A stretch of 7,874 bases of DNA from Brucellaceae bacterium. GTDB taxonomy: Bacteria > Pseudomonadota > Alphaproteobacteria > Rhizobiales > Rhizobiaceae. Shown one piece after another: positions 1 through 6,064 of the stretch (positions are counted from its first letter, which is position 1; each line of letters begins with the position of its first letter). The stretch covers positions 1 through 7,874 of the forward strand of contig JAIRVW010000374.1 in NCBI GenBank assembly GCA_031253705.1, written 5' to 3'. The translations under genes were made by a program, and so were the position numbers. The notes beneath the pieces were generated by a model. That model had not been told where the DNA came from. It did not search any database and saw nothing but the letters and a program-made list of their open reading frames with translations.

Positions 1-1
1 C

Positions 2-994
2 GCGCTCGGCGTGGCTATGGTCGCAGTTTATATCGGCTTCCATCTGCTGGGCGAATTGAATTTCGGCGCATGGGGCACAACGCTGTCATTGGGGCAGGGG
101 CTGTTTATCCTGCTGCTGGCGCCGACATTTTTCGAACCGCTGCGAGAGCTTTCCGCCGTCTGGCATGACCGTGCGGCCGGTGAAGCCGCAATCGATGCGC
201 TGGAGAATATCAGCGCCGGTGGTATGCAACTGGTCGCTGAGGCAGCACCTGCGTCTGCACAGTCTGAAACAGATGATCAGCATGCCGTTACATTGCGTCA
301 TGTGGATTTCAGCTATGCAGAGGGTGATGAAACCAATCTGCTCGATGATTTCAATCTGCAGATTGCGCAAGGCGAGCATGTCGCACTTCTAGGGCCGAGC
401 GGTAGCGGTAAGTCAACATTGCTGGCGATGATGGCCGGACTGATCGCTCCTAAGAGCGGTGATGTCCTGATCAATGGTACTGTGCTCAACCAAAACAGTG
501 CCGATACTTTACGCGGTCAATTTTCGTGGATCGGTCAGAAGCCGCATATTTTCTCCGGTTCTGTGCGCTCAAATATTACGCTTGGCCGTGACGGCTTTAC
601 GCTGAATGATGTGCAGGACGCACTGAAAACTGCGGCGCTCGACAGTGTGGCCTCCGCGGCTGCGGCTACCGGTCTTGGTGAAAACGGCACCGGCCTTTCC
701 GGCGGGGAAGGTTTGCGTCTGGCATTGGCCAGAGCGGCGCTGAAAGCGGATGCCGGTATTGTCTTTGCGGATGAGCCGACAGCCCATCTGGACAGCGAAA
801 CGGCTGCCAAGGCAACGCAGGGTCTGTTGGCAATGGCGCAGGGCAAAACACTGATCATTGCTACGCATGACGAAGAACTCGCCCGTAAAATGGGACGCGT
901 TATTCGTGTGGACAGGCTGAGCGGCGCAGAAAATCTGCACATTCAGGAAGATAGCGACACAACCGCAGCTGTAACGCGGAGGGCGGCAGAATGA
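2..994 (+). CDS. cydD: CydD, ABC transporter subunit for cytochrome bd assembly (5' end outside window)
   Basis: This is the C-terminal 330 residues of one half of the heterodimeric CydDC ABC exporter of the cytoplasmic membrane, required for assembly of cytochrome bd. The reading frame is open to the left edge, so roughly the first 40% of the protein is missing and a GTG at 11 is not the real start. Two hydrophobic segments (about 8-70 and 83-135) are the last membrane helices. The ATPase domain begins near 287. It shows a Walker A motif GPSGSGKS (392-415), a Q-loop in IGQKPHIFSGS, a signature LSGGE (695-709, Glu instead of the usual final Gln, followed by GLR), a Walker B ending in FADEP, a D-loop AHLD and an H-loop IIATHD. 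The stop overlaps the cydC start (ATGA), which implies translational coupling. Identity rests on the ATPase motifs plus position before cydC and cydAB; the CydD rather than CydC assignment follows from gene order. Confidence 0.93.
   Translation, partial: ALGVAMVAVYIGFHLLGELNFGAWGTTLSLGQGLFILLLAPTFFEPLRELSAVWHDRAAGEAAIDALENISAGGMQLVAEAAPASAQSETDDQHAVTLRHVDFSYAEGDETNLLDDFNLQIAQGEHVALLGPSGSGKSTLLAMMAGLIAPKSGDVLINGTVLNQNSADTLRGQFSWIGQKPHIFSGSVRSNITLGRDGFTLNDVQDALKTAALDSVASAAAATGLGENGTGLSGGEGLRLALARAALKADAGIVFADEPTAHLDSETAAKATQGLLAMAQGKTLIIATHDEELARKMGRVIRVDRLSGAENLHIQEDSDTTAAVTRRAAE
978..983 (+). promoter_or_regulatory. Ribosome binding site of cydC
   Basis: GGAGGG lies inside the end of cydD, seven bases before the cydC ATG at 991. 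It fixes the start that overlaps the cydD stop by four bases. Confidence 0.75.
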
Positions 995-2691
995 AAAAGC
1001 TCTCTGCTCTGAAACCTGTACTGAAGCTGTTTTTCTCGGAAAAACGCGGCAAATTATGGGCCGGTATATTACTGGCAGCAATCACCGTTTTATGCGGTAT
1101 TTTGTTGCTTGGTCTTTCCGGCTGGTTCCTGACCGCAACGGCAATTGCCGGTCTGGCGACGGCAACGGCGCTGGCTTTCGATGTCTTTGCGCCTGCGGCT
1201 GGTATTCGTTTGCTGGCGATCCTGCGCACCGCATCGCGCTATGCGGAGCGTCTGGTCACCCATGACGCGACTTTGGCTGTACTGGCTGCCATGCGTGAAA
1301 AGCTGTTTCGCAGCTGGGCGGCACCACAAGCCGCAAAAGAACTATTACGCCGCCCGAGCCGCCTGCTGTTTCGTTTGACGGCGGATATTGATGCACTGGA
1401 TGCGCTTTATCTGCGGGTGCTGGTACCTGCGGGCGCGGCTTTTGCAACTATTCTGGTTGTCGGCTTTGCCTTCTGGCTGATGGATACGGCTTTCTCACTG
1501 GCAATGGTTCTGGTTTTGCTCATTGCCGGTTTCGGCCTGCCGCTGATTGCAGCGCTCTGGGCGATGAAACCGATGCGCCGCCGTGCCAAAGCCGTAGAGG
1601 CGGTGCGTGCGCGCAGTATCGATCTGGTTTCCGGTCAGACAGATTTGCTGATGGCCGGACGTTTGCAAGCGCAGAGCGCCGGAATTTGCACGGCGGATAA
1701 ACGCCTGTCTGAAGCGGATGATCATCTCAACCGGATTGAAATCTCGGTTGGTGCGGGTTTTGGCATTGCAGGTACACTCCTGCTTTGTGTGGCTCTGCTC
1801 GGCGGTGTCTGGCTTGCGGAAGCGGGTAGCATTTCACCGGCCGTTGCTGCTTTTGCGCTGCTGATGGCACTCGGTGCTATGGAGCCGTTTGCAGCGCTGC
1901 GCCGTGGTGCCATGGAGCTTGGCCGTACATTGATGGCCGCACGACGCGTTGGCGATCGCTATGAGACACAGCCGCATTTCTATGTGCCGGTGCAACCGGC
2001 CAATCCGCATGAGGCTGTGTATCTGGAACAAGTCAACATGCGCTATGATGATGCAGCACCTCTGGTGTTGCAGGATATCAGCCTGACAGTGCGTAAAGGT
2101 GAAAAACTGGCGATTGTCGGTACGAGCGGCACAGGTAAATCGACGCTCATGGCCTTGCTTGCCGGTGAGATGACACCGGTTTCCGGCATTGTCCGTCATG
2201 AGGCGGCAACGCTGCTGACGCAGAAAACGCAGCTTTTTCAGGATAGTCTGGCCGAAAATCTGCGTCTTGCCCAACCCAAGGCAACGGATGCCGATCTGAT
2301 GCAGGCACTGGAAACGGCCGGTCTGGCCGAAACAGTCCGTGAAATGCCGGAGCAACTGGAAACGATGCTGGGTGAGGGCGGGCTAGGCCTGTCCGGCGGG
2401 CAGGCGCGACGCCTCGCATTGGCGCGGCTGTTTCTGCACAACACGCCGCTCTGGTTGCTGGATGAACCGACTGAGGGGCTGGATAAGGCAACTGCGCAGG
2501 ATATTTTGCAGCGGCTGGCACAATCCGTTGCTGGTGATCGCACCAGAACCATGATCATTACCACGCATCTGCGTCGTGAAGCTGAGATTGCAGACCGGAT
2601 CATTGTGATGAGCCATGGCCGCATGACCGCAGAAGTACATAAGGATACGCCCGAGTTTTCAGAAATTCTGAACAGCTTACGGCAGGTTTAA
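991..2691 (+). CDS. cydC: CydC, ABC transporter subunit for cytochrome bd assembly
   Basis: This is the second half of the CydDC exporter, complete at 566 residues (E. coli CydC is 573). The N-terminal membrane domain has about six helices, near residues 22-45, 50-78, 143-163, 166-190, 253-278 and 283-305, and includes the family-typical LLGLSGWFLTA. The ATPase domain has Walker A GTSGTGKS (377-384), Q-loop LLTQKTQLFQDS, signature LSGGQ (467-471), Walker B LWLLDE (487-492) and H-loop His526. ERLVTHDAT (86-94) matches ERLVSHDAT of E. coli CydC. His91 thus corresponds to E. coli His85, reported as a heme ligand in CydDC structures. The known role is assembly of the bd oxidase; thiol export and, more recently, heme transport have both been proposed as the activity. 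The start is set by the GGAGGG site and the ATGA overlap with cydD. Confidence 0.96.
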   Translation: MKKLSALKPVLKLFFSEKRGKLWAGILLAAITVLCGILLLGLSGWFLTATAIAGLATATALAFDVFAPAAGIRLLAILRTASRYAERLVTHDATLAVLAAMREKLFRSWAAPQAAKELLRRPSRLLFRLTADIDALDALYLRVLVPAGAAFATILVVGFAFWLMDTAFSLAMVLVLLIAGFGLPLIAALWAMKPMRRRAKAVEAVRARSIDLVSGQTDLLMAGRLQAQSAGICTADKRLSEADDHLNRIEISVGAGFGIAGTLLLCVALLGGVWLAEAGSISPAVAAFALLMALGAMEPFAALRRGAMELGRTLMAARRVGDRYETQPHFYVPVQPANPHEAVYLEQVNMRYDDAAPLVLQDISLTVRKGEKLAIVGTSGTGKSTLMALLAGEMTPVSGIVRHEAATLLTQKTQLFQDSLAENLRLAQPKATDADLMQALETAGLAETVREMPEQLETMLGEGGLGLSGGQARRLALARLFLHNTPLWLLDEPTEGLDKATAQDILQRLAQSVAGDRTRTMIITTHLRREAEIADRIIVMSHGRMTAEVHKDTPEFSEILNSLRQV

Positions 2692-2698
2692 CAAGTGC

Positions 2699-2719
2699 GC
2701 CTGTCCAAACCGGACAGGC
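2699..2719 (+). terminator. Hairpin after cydC, possible weak terminator or mRNA end
   Basis: An 8-bp perfect stem GCCTGTCC/GGACAGGC (2699-2706 with 2712-2719) closes an AAACC loop eight bases after the cydC stop. The next T-run is only TTTT at 2731-2734, twelve bases after the stem. It is therefore not a canonical intrinsic terminator. It may attenuate read-through or protect the 3' end of the cydDC message. Confidence 0.4.
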
Positions 2720-2851
2720 CGATACCCATGTTTTGAAAAGGACGCCCCGCTTTATGAAGCATGATTTTTACACACTGGCAGAGTGATTATCTGACGACAG
2801 CAGTTCGCTCTGACTGAACTGAACGCGGTTTCCTCCCAAGCACCGCCTTCA

Positions 2852-2870
2852 TTTTTCAAATGGTGAAAAA
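2852..2870. repeat. Operator-like inverted repeat TTTTTCA-N5-TGAAAAA
   Basis: A perfect 7-bp inverted repeat with a 5-base spacer, AATGG, and a 19-base span. Its size and AT-rich arms resemble a binding site for a dimeric helix-turn-helix repressor or activator. It lies about 65 bases before the AT-rich segment where a cydA promoter is most likely. I do not recognise it as a site of a named regulator. Confidence 0.35.
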
Positions 2871-2878
2871 CCCTGCAA

Positions 2879-2899
2879 CCGGCCGGTGCTTCTGGCCGG
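2879..2899. repeat. Inverted repeat CCGGCC-N9-GGCCGG
   Basis: A perfect 6-bp GC-only stem with a 9-base loop. No T-run follows, so it is not a clear terminator. It could be an RNA hairpin or a protein-binding palindrome; its role is unknown. Confidence 0.3.
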
Positions 2900-2902
2900 A
2901 AC

Positions 2903-2916
2903 GGATATTTGTATCC
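2903..2916. repeat. Inverted repeat GGATA-TTTG-TATCC
   Basis: A perfect 5-bp inverted repeat around TTTG, four bases after the preceding GC palindrome and just before the AT-rich segment. This short dyad could be an operator half-site pair, or it could be chance. Confidence 0.2.
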
Positions 2917-2987
2917 TGATTTTGTAAATTAGTGTATTTTGCATCATCTGTTTACATATCCGACCTGCAGGCATCTCACAGACGTTT

Positions 2988-3003
2988 CCGGCGATTACGC
3001 CGG
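2988..3003 (+). repeat. Leader hairpin CCGGCG-ATTA-CGCCGG before cydA
   Basis: A perfect 6-bp GC-only stem closing an ATTA tetraloop, about 95 bases before the cydA start. The short loop and GC stem make it likely to fold in RNA. No T-run follows, so it is not a simple terminator. Confidence 0.4.
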
Positions 3004-3026
3004 TCACATTAACTGTCTGATTTAAC

Positions 3027-3069
3027 GTGCATCCTGCTTAAAAATGGCCCCCATATTGGCAGGATGCGC
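3027..3069 (+). promoter_or_regulatory. Long stem-loop in the cydA leader
   Basis: GCATCCTGC (3029-3037) pairs perfectly with GCAGGATGC (3059-3067). The stem extends outward by a U-G pair (3028/3068) and a G-C pair (3027/3069), giving 11 pairs. A second stem, ATGG (3044-3047) with CCAT (3051-3054), can fold inside the loop. The hairpin ends five bases before the AGGAG ribosome binding site of cydA and leaves that site single-stranded. A role in translation control or message stability is inferred from its position. Confidence 0.5.
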
Positions 3070-3074
3070 TCAAC

Positions 3075-3096
3075 AGGAGCGCCGCGCCCCCGCGGC
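3075..3096 (+). promoter_or_regulatory. cydA ribosome binding site followed by a start-proximal hairpin
   Basis: AGGAG (3075-3079) is the only good ribosome binding site before cydA, but it lies 19 to 25 bases from the three tandem ATG codons. Between them is a perfect GC-only hairpin, GCCGCG-CCCC-CGCGGC (3081-3096). If it folds, the effective spacing shrinks to 3, 6 or 9 bases for the ATGs at 3099, 3102 and 3105. This would favour the second or third ATG. Confidence 0.5.
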
Positions 3097-3098
3097 GG

Positions 3099-4703
3099 AT
3101 GATGATGGAACTGGATATTGTTTCACTATCCCGGCTGCAATTTGCAGTCACCGCCATGTACCACTTTTTGTTTGTGCCCTTAACGCTGGGGCTCTCAATC
3201 CTGCTGGCGATTATGGAGACGGTCTATGTGATGACCGGTCGCCTGATCTGGCGGCAAATGACAAAATTCTGGGGTACATTATTTGGTATCAACTTTGTCA
3301 CCGGTGTCGCGACCGGCGTGGTGATGGAGTTTCAGTTCGGTATGAACTGGAGCTATTACAGCCATTATGTCGGCGATATTTTCGGTGCGCCCCTCGCACT
3401 GGAAGGGCTGATGGCTTTCTTTCTGGAAGCAACCTTTATCGGTCTGTTCTTTTTCGGCTGGGACAGGTTGTCGAAGATCGGCCATTTGACCGTCACTTAC
3501 CTGATGGCAATCGGCTCGAATATTTCCGCGTTGTGGATTCTGGTGGCCAATGGCTGGATGCAAAATCCGGTCGGTTCGCGCTTTAATCCTGAAACCATGC
3601 GCATGGAAATTACGGACTTTTTCGCCGTGGTTTTCAATCCGGTGGCGCAGGCCAAAGTGGTGCATACTGTCTCTGCCGGTTATGTCACTGCGTCGATTTT
3701 CATTCTCGGTGTGTCGGCCTGGTATATGCTCAAAGGCCGTCATCTGGAACTGGCCAAGCGCTCAATGACAGTGGCAGCGTCCTTCGGTCTGGCAGGGGCT
3801 TTATCGGTTGTCGTGTTGGGAGATGAGAGCGGATATCTGACCTCTGACCACCAAAGCATGAAAATGGCCGCGATTGAGGCCATGTGGGATACGGAACCGG
3901 CTCCGGCATCGTTTACAGTTATCGGACTGCCGGATCAGGAAAACCGCGTGACACATTATGCCATTCACATTCCTTATGTGATGGGGCTGATCGGCACGCG
4001 CTCACTGACTATCGAAATTCCGGGCATCAATCAGCTGGTTCTGCAGGCGCAGGATCGTATTCGCGACGGTATCAAGGCCTATGATGCCTTGCAGACCATC
4101 AAAGCGACACCGCGCGGCGAGGAGGCACCAGCCGAGGTCAAACAGGCTTTTGAGCAATATGGCCAGCATCTTGGTTATGGTCTGCTGCTGAAAAAATATG
4201 TCGAAGATCCGCGCAACGCTACGGATGCCCAGATTGTTGCGGCTGCCAATGATACTGTGCCGGGCGTGCTGCCGCTGTTCGTCGCTTTCCGTGTGATGGT
4301 GGCGCTCAGCATGTATTTCCTGTTGCTGACCGGAACATTCTTCTTCCTTTCTGCCCGCAGGAAACTCGACAAGCATCGCTGGCTGTTGTGGGTTGCAGTT
4401 TGCTCCATTCCGCTGCCATGGCTTGCGGCAGAAATGGGCTGGCTGGTTGCGGAATTCGGACGTCAGCCGTGGAGTATTGAGGGTGTGCTGCCAACTGTTG
4501 TGGCGGTATCCAATCTCAGTCCGGTCACGGTGCTGATTTCTCTGACCGGCTTTATCCTGATCTACACAGTGCTGTTCGTCATCGAGATGGGTGTGATGCT
4601 GCGTGCAATCCGTAACGGGCCGCAGCCGGATCATGCGCCGGTATCGGCACCATTTGCAAAACCTGCCGCCAGTAAACCAGTTACATTAGGGGAGGCAAAA
4701 TAA
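3099..4703 (+). CDS. cydA: CydA, cytochrome bd quinol oxidase subunit I
   Basis: This is the heme-bearing subunit I of cytochrome bd, which oxidises ubiquinol and reduces oxygen to water in the cytoplasmic membrane. It has 534 residues if started at the first of three tandem ATGs (E. coli has 522). Starting at 3105 gives [14 protein letters not shown], which fits the family N-terminus best. With 3099 numbering, the heme ligands are all present: His22 (b595, E. coli His19), His189 (b558, His186) and Met400 (b558, Met393). Glu102 and Glu110 match E. coli Glu99 and Glu107. The quinol-site pair Lys255 and Glu260 lies in KMAAIE, within the GDESGY...EP region. The long Q-loop insertion (about residues 315-390) marks the E. 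coli-like long form, and GRQPW is present. cydB follows with a one-base overlap. Confidence 0.97.
   Translation: MMMELDIVSLSRLQFAVTAMYHFLFVPLTLGLSILLAIMETVYVMTGRLIWRQMTKFWGTLFGINFVTGVATGVVMEFQFGMNWSYYSHYVGDIFGAPLALEGLMAFFLEATFIGLFFFGWDRLSKIGHLTVTYLMAIGSNISALWILVANGWMQNPVGSRFNPETMRMEITDFFAVVFNPVAQAKVVHTVSAGYVTASIFILGVSAWYMLKGRHLELAKRSMTVAASFGLAGALSVVVLGDESGYLTSDHQSMKMAAIEAMWDTEPAPASFTVIGLPDQENRVTHYAIHIPYVMGLIGTRSLTIEIPGINQLVLQAQDRIRDGIKAYDALQTIKATPRGEEAPAEVKQAFEQYGQHLGYGLLLKKYVEDPRNATDAQIVAAANDTVPGVLPLFVAFRVMVALSMYFLLLTGTFFFLSARRKLDKHRWLLWVAVCSIPLPWLAAEMGWLVAEFGRQPWSIEGVLPTVVAVSNLSPVTVLISLTGFILIYTVLFVIEMGVMLRAIRNGPQPDHAPVSAPFAKPAASKPVTLGEAK
4689..4695 (+). promoter_or_regulatory. Ribosome binding site of cydB
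   Basis: GGGGAGG lies seven bases before the cydB ATG at 4703, inside the last codons of cydA. It is a strong site and supports the TAATG overlap start. Confidence 0.75.
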
Positions 4704-5848
4704 TGATTTTGTCCGATCTTCTTGATTATTCAACTCTGCGTCTGATCTGGTGGGTGCTGCTGGGCGTGCTGCTGATCGGCTTCGCGGCAATGGACGGTTT
4801 TGATCTTGGCATTGAAACTATGCTGCCTTTTGTTGCCCGTAACGATATGGAGCGCCGTCTGGTACTGGAAACGATTGAGCCGGTTTGGGAAGGCAATCAG
4901 GTCTGGCTCATTCTGGCTGGTGGTGCGATTTTTGCCGCATGGCCGCAGCTCTATGCTGTGTCATTTTCCGGCTTTTATCTGGCGATGTTTATCATCCTGT
5001 TCGCACTGATCCTGCGGCCGGTCGGGTTTAAATATCGTAATAAAAGGCCGGGTACTTTGTGGCGCACCGGCTGGGACTGGGCATTGTTTATCGGCGGCTT
5101 TGTGCCTTCGCTGATTTTCGGTGTGGCTGTCGGCAATGTGCTGCTCGGTGTACCGTTCCGCATCAATGACGACATGATGATCTTCTATGAAGGGTCGTTC
5201 TTCGCATTGCTCAACCCGTTTGCACTGCTTGCCGGTTTGATGTCTGTGATCATGCTGGCAATGCACGGCTGTGCATGGCTCTGTGTCAAAACCACAGGAA
5301 CAGTGGCACAGCGCGCCAAAAACTACGGCACGGTTTTCGCTCTGCTGACGGTGGTTTTCTATGTGGCAGCAGGCCTCTATCTCTGGAAATCCGGTCTTGG
5401 CTACCGTATTACCAGCGAGATCGACCCGAATGGTCCGTCCAATCCGCTTTATAAAACCGCTGTGGTTGAACAGGGCGCATGGCTTGCCAATTATCTGCGC
5501 TATCCGGCTCTGTGGACAATACCGGCGCTCGGGCTGGTCGCACCGTTTCTGGTGATGCTGTCTTTGCAGATCCGCCGCCCGCTGGCTGCTATGGTCTTTG
5601 GTAAACTGTCGATCTTCGGTGTGATTACATCGGTCGGCGTGGCGATGTTCCCGTTTATTCTGCCGTCATCGCTGGATCCCGATGTCAGCCTGACCGTATG
5701 GGACAGCTCGTCCAGTCACCTGACCCTGTTTATTATGCTGATCAGCACTGGCATCATGCTGCCAATCATCATGCTCTATACAAGCTGGGTTTATTATGTG
5801 CTGCGCGGAAAAGTAACAGAAAGCGATATGGAAGAGGGGCATTACTGA
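4703..5848 (+). CDS. cydB: CydB, cytochrome bd quinol oxidase subunit II
   Basis: This is subunit II of cytochrome bd, the membrane partner that holds CydA in the oxidase. It is complete at 381 residues (E. coli has 379) and strongly hydrophobic along its length, as expected for about nine membrane helices. Family hallmarks are the N-terminal [20 protein letters not shown], then [38 protein letters not shown], a GAWLANY segment and [10 protein letters not shown] near the C-terminus. The start overlaps the cydA stop (TAATG) behind a strong ribosome binding site, so the two subunits are probably made in a coupled ratio. The stop TGA itself overlaps an ATG (TGATG) that opens a short micro-ORF leading towards cydX. 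Confidence 0.97.
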   Translation: MILSDLLDYSTLRLIWWVLLGVLLIGFAAMDGFDLGIETMLPFVARNDMERRLVLETIEPVWEGNQVWLILAGGAIFAAWPQLYAVSFSGFYLAMFIILFALILRPVGFKYRNKRPGTLWRTGWDWALFIGGFVPSLIFGVAVGNVLLGVPFRINDDMMIFYEGSFFALLNPFALLAGLMSVIMLAMHGCAWLCVKTTGTVAQRAKNYGTVFALLTVVFYVAAGLYLWKSGLGYRITSEIDPNGPSNPLYKTAVVEQGAWLANYLRYPALWTIPALGLVAPFLVMLSLQIRRPLAAMVFGKLSIFGVITSVGVAMFPFILPSSLDPDVSLTVWDSSSSHLTLFIMLISTGIMLPIIMLYTSWVYYVLRGKVTESDMEEGHY

Positions 5849-5889
5849 TGCCCGTTTTCATCATCATTTCTGTCTCTTGTATAATATGA
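5848..5889 (+). CDS. Possible 13-residue hydrophobic micro-ORF coupling cydB to cydX
   Basis: An ATG overlapping the cydB stop (TGATG) opens a 13-codon frame, [19 protein letters not shown] (5834-5839) stands eight bases before this ATG, a good ribosome binding site. The frame ends at a TGA (5887-5889) that overlaps the GAGG site of cydX, eight bases before the cydX ATG. It could be a translational bridge for terminating ribosomes, a tiny membrane peptide, or chance. It is not recognised as a known bd accessory subunit and is too short for a full membrane span. Confidence 0.25.
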   Translation: MPVFIIISVSCII

Positions 5890-5891
5890 GG
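5888..5891 (+). promoter_or_regulatory. Ribosome binding site of cydX
   Basis: GAGG six bases before the cydX ATG at 5898. It overlaps the stop codon of the preceding 13-codon frame. Confidence 0.55.
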
Positions 5892-5897
5892 TTTTAA

Positions 5898-6017
5898 ATG
5901 TGGTATTTCGCCTGGATATTAGGACTACCCCTCGCGGCGGCTTTCGCAGTACTCAATGCCATGTGGTACGAGCTGATGGATGACGCTGCCAAGCGCAAAG
6001 AGCGCTCTGAGCATTAA
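5898..6017 (+). CDS. cydX: CydX, small subunit of cytochrome bd
   Basis: This gene of 39 codons plus stop is short enough to be missed by ordinary gene callers. The protein starts MWYFAWILG, as E. coli CydX (37 residues) does. It continues as one membrane helix (about residues 4-24) with a charged cytoplasmic tail, DDAAKRKERSEH. CydX binds CydA and stabilises the hemes of the bd oxidase; its presence fits the long Q-loop type of CydA encoded here. The start is supported by GAGG at 5888-5891. It lies 49 bases after cydB, and its TAA stop runs directly into the A-tract of the terminator, so it is the last gene of the operon. Confidence 0.93.
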   Translation: MWYFAWILGLPLAAAFAVLNAMWYELMDDAAKRKERSEH

Positions 6018-6018
6018 A

Positions 6019-6057
6019 AAAAACGCCGGTCTGAGCAGCCCTCAGACCGGCGTTTTT
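6019..6057. terminator. Bidirectional intrinsic terminator between cydX and the receptor gene
   Basis: CGCCGGTCTGAG (6024-6035) pairs perfectly with CTCAGACCGGCG (6041-6052) around a CAGCC loop. Flanking A and T runs extend the stem to 17 bp. On the + strand it ends in five Ts. On the - strand it ends in eight Ts (complement of the A-run 6016-6023), so it can stop both convergent transcripts. The A-run begins within the cydX stop codon, and the receptor stop is only eight bases to the right. Confidence 0.93.
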
Positions 6058-6064
6058 AATTACA

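Larger units (their letters stand above)
2692..3098 (+). other. cydC-cydA intergenic region and cydA leader, rich in inverted repeats
   Basis: These 407 bases contain no convincing protein gene. They hold six perfect inverted repeats of at least 6 bp with loops of 4 to 9 bases (2699-2719, 2801-2821, 2852-2870, 2879-2899, 2988-3003, 3081-3096), a longer hairpin at 3027-3069, and a 5-bp repeat at 2903-2916. The 2801-2821 repeat is CAGTTC, nine bases, then GAACTG. An AT-rich stretch at 2917-2960 is the likeliest place for a cydA promoter, but I cannot resolve a -35/-10 pair. I found no TTGAT-N4-ATCAA site for an FNR/FixK regulator. The length and structure suggest that cydABX can be transcribed separately from cydDC; this is inference. 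Confidence 0.6.

Noticed and set aside
695..715. CydD signature LSGGEGLR differing from the standard LSGGQ, considered as a sign of a degenerate ATPase site.
   Set aside because: Variation in this motif is common in CydDC proteins, and Walker A, Walker B and H-loop residues are intact.
2754..2786. A 10-codon frame MKHDFYTLAE with AAGGA eleven bases upstream, considered as a leader peptide.
   Set aside because: The spacing is long, there is no run of regulatory codons, and no attenuator hairpin directly follows it.
3009..3026. TTAAC-N8-TTAAC, considered as a CtrA binding site.
   Set aside because: The CtrA consensus needs TTAA-N7-TTAA; here the spacing between TTAA halves is nine.
2692..3098. 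Search for an FNR/FixK-type box (TTGAT-N4-ATCAA), expected for oxygen-controlled cyd genes.
   Set aside because: No site with both half-sites was found; CTGATTTTGTAAAT near 2916-2929 and similar pieces match only one half.
3044..3586. A 180-codon frame starting in the cydA leader, with an apparent lipobox-like LAGC near its N-terminus.
   Set aside because: It overlaps cydA in another frame over most of its length. Its ATG sits inside the leader hairpin without a ribosome binding site, and the protein resembles nothing I know. The LAGC match has no preceding hydrophobic signal segment.
4002..4634. A 210-codon - strand frame opposite the end of cydA.
   Set aside because: It is antisense to a gene with conserved catalytic residues; the translation is low-complexity His/Gln-rich and matches no family.
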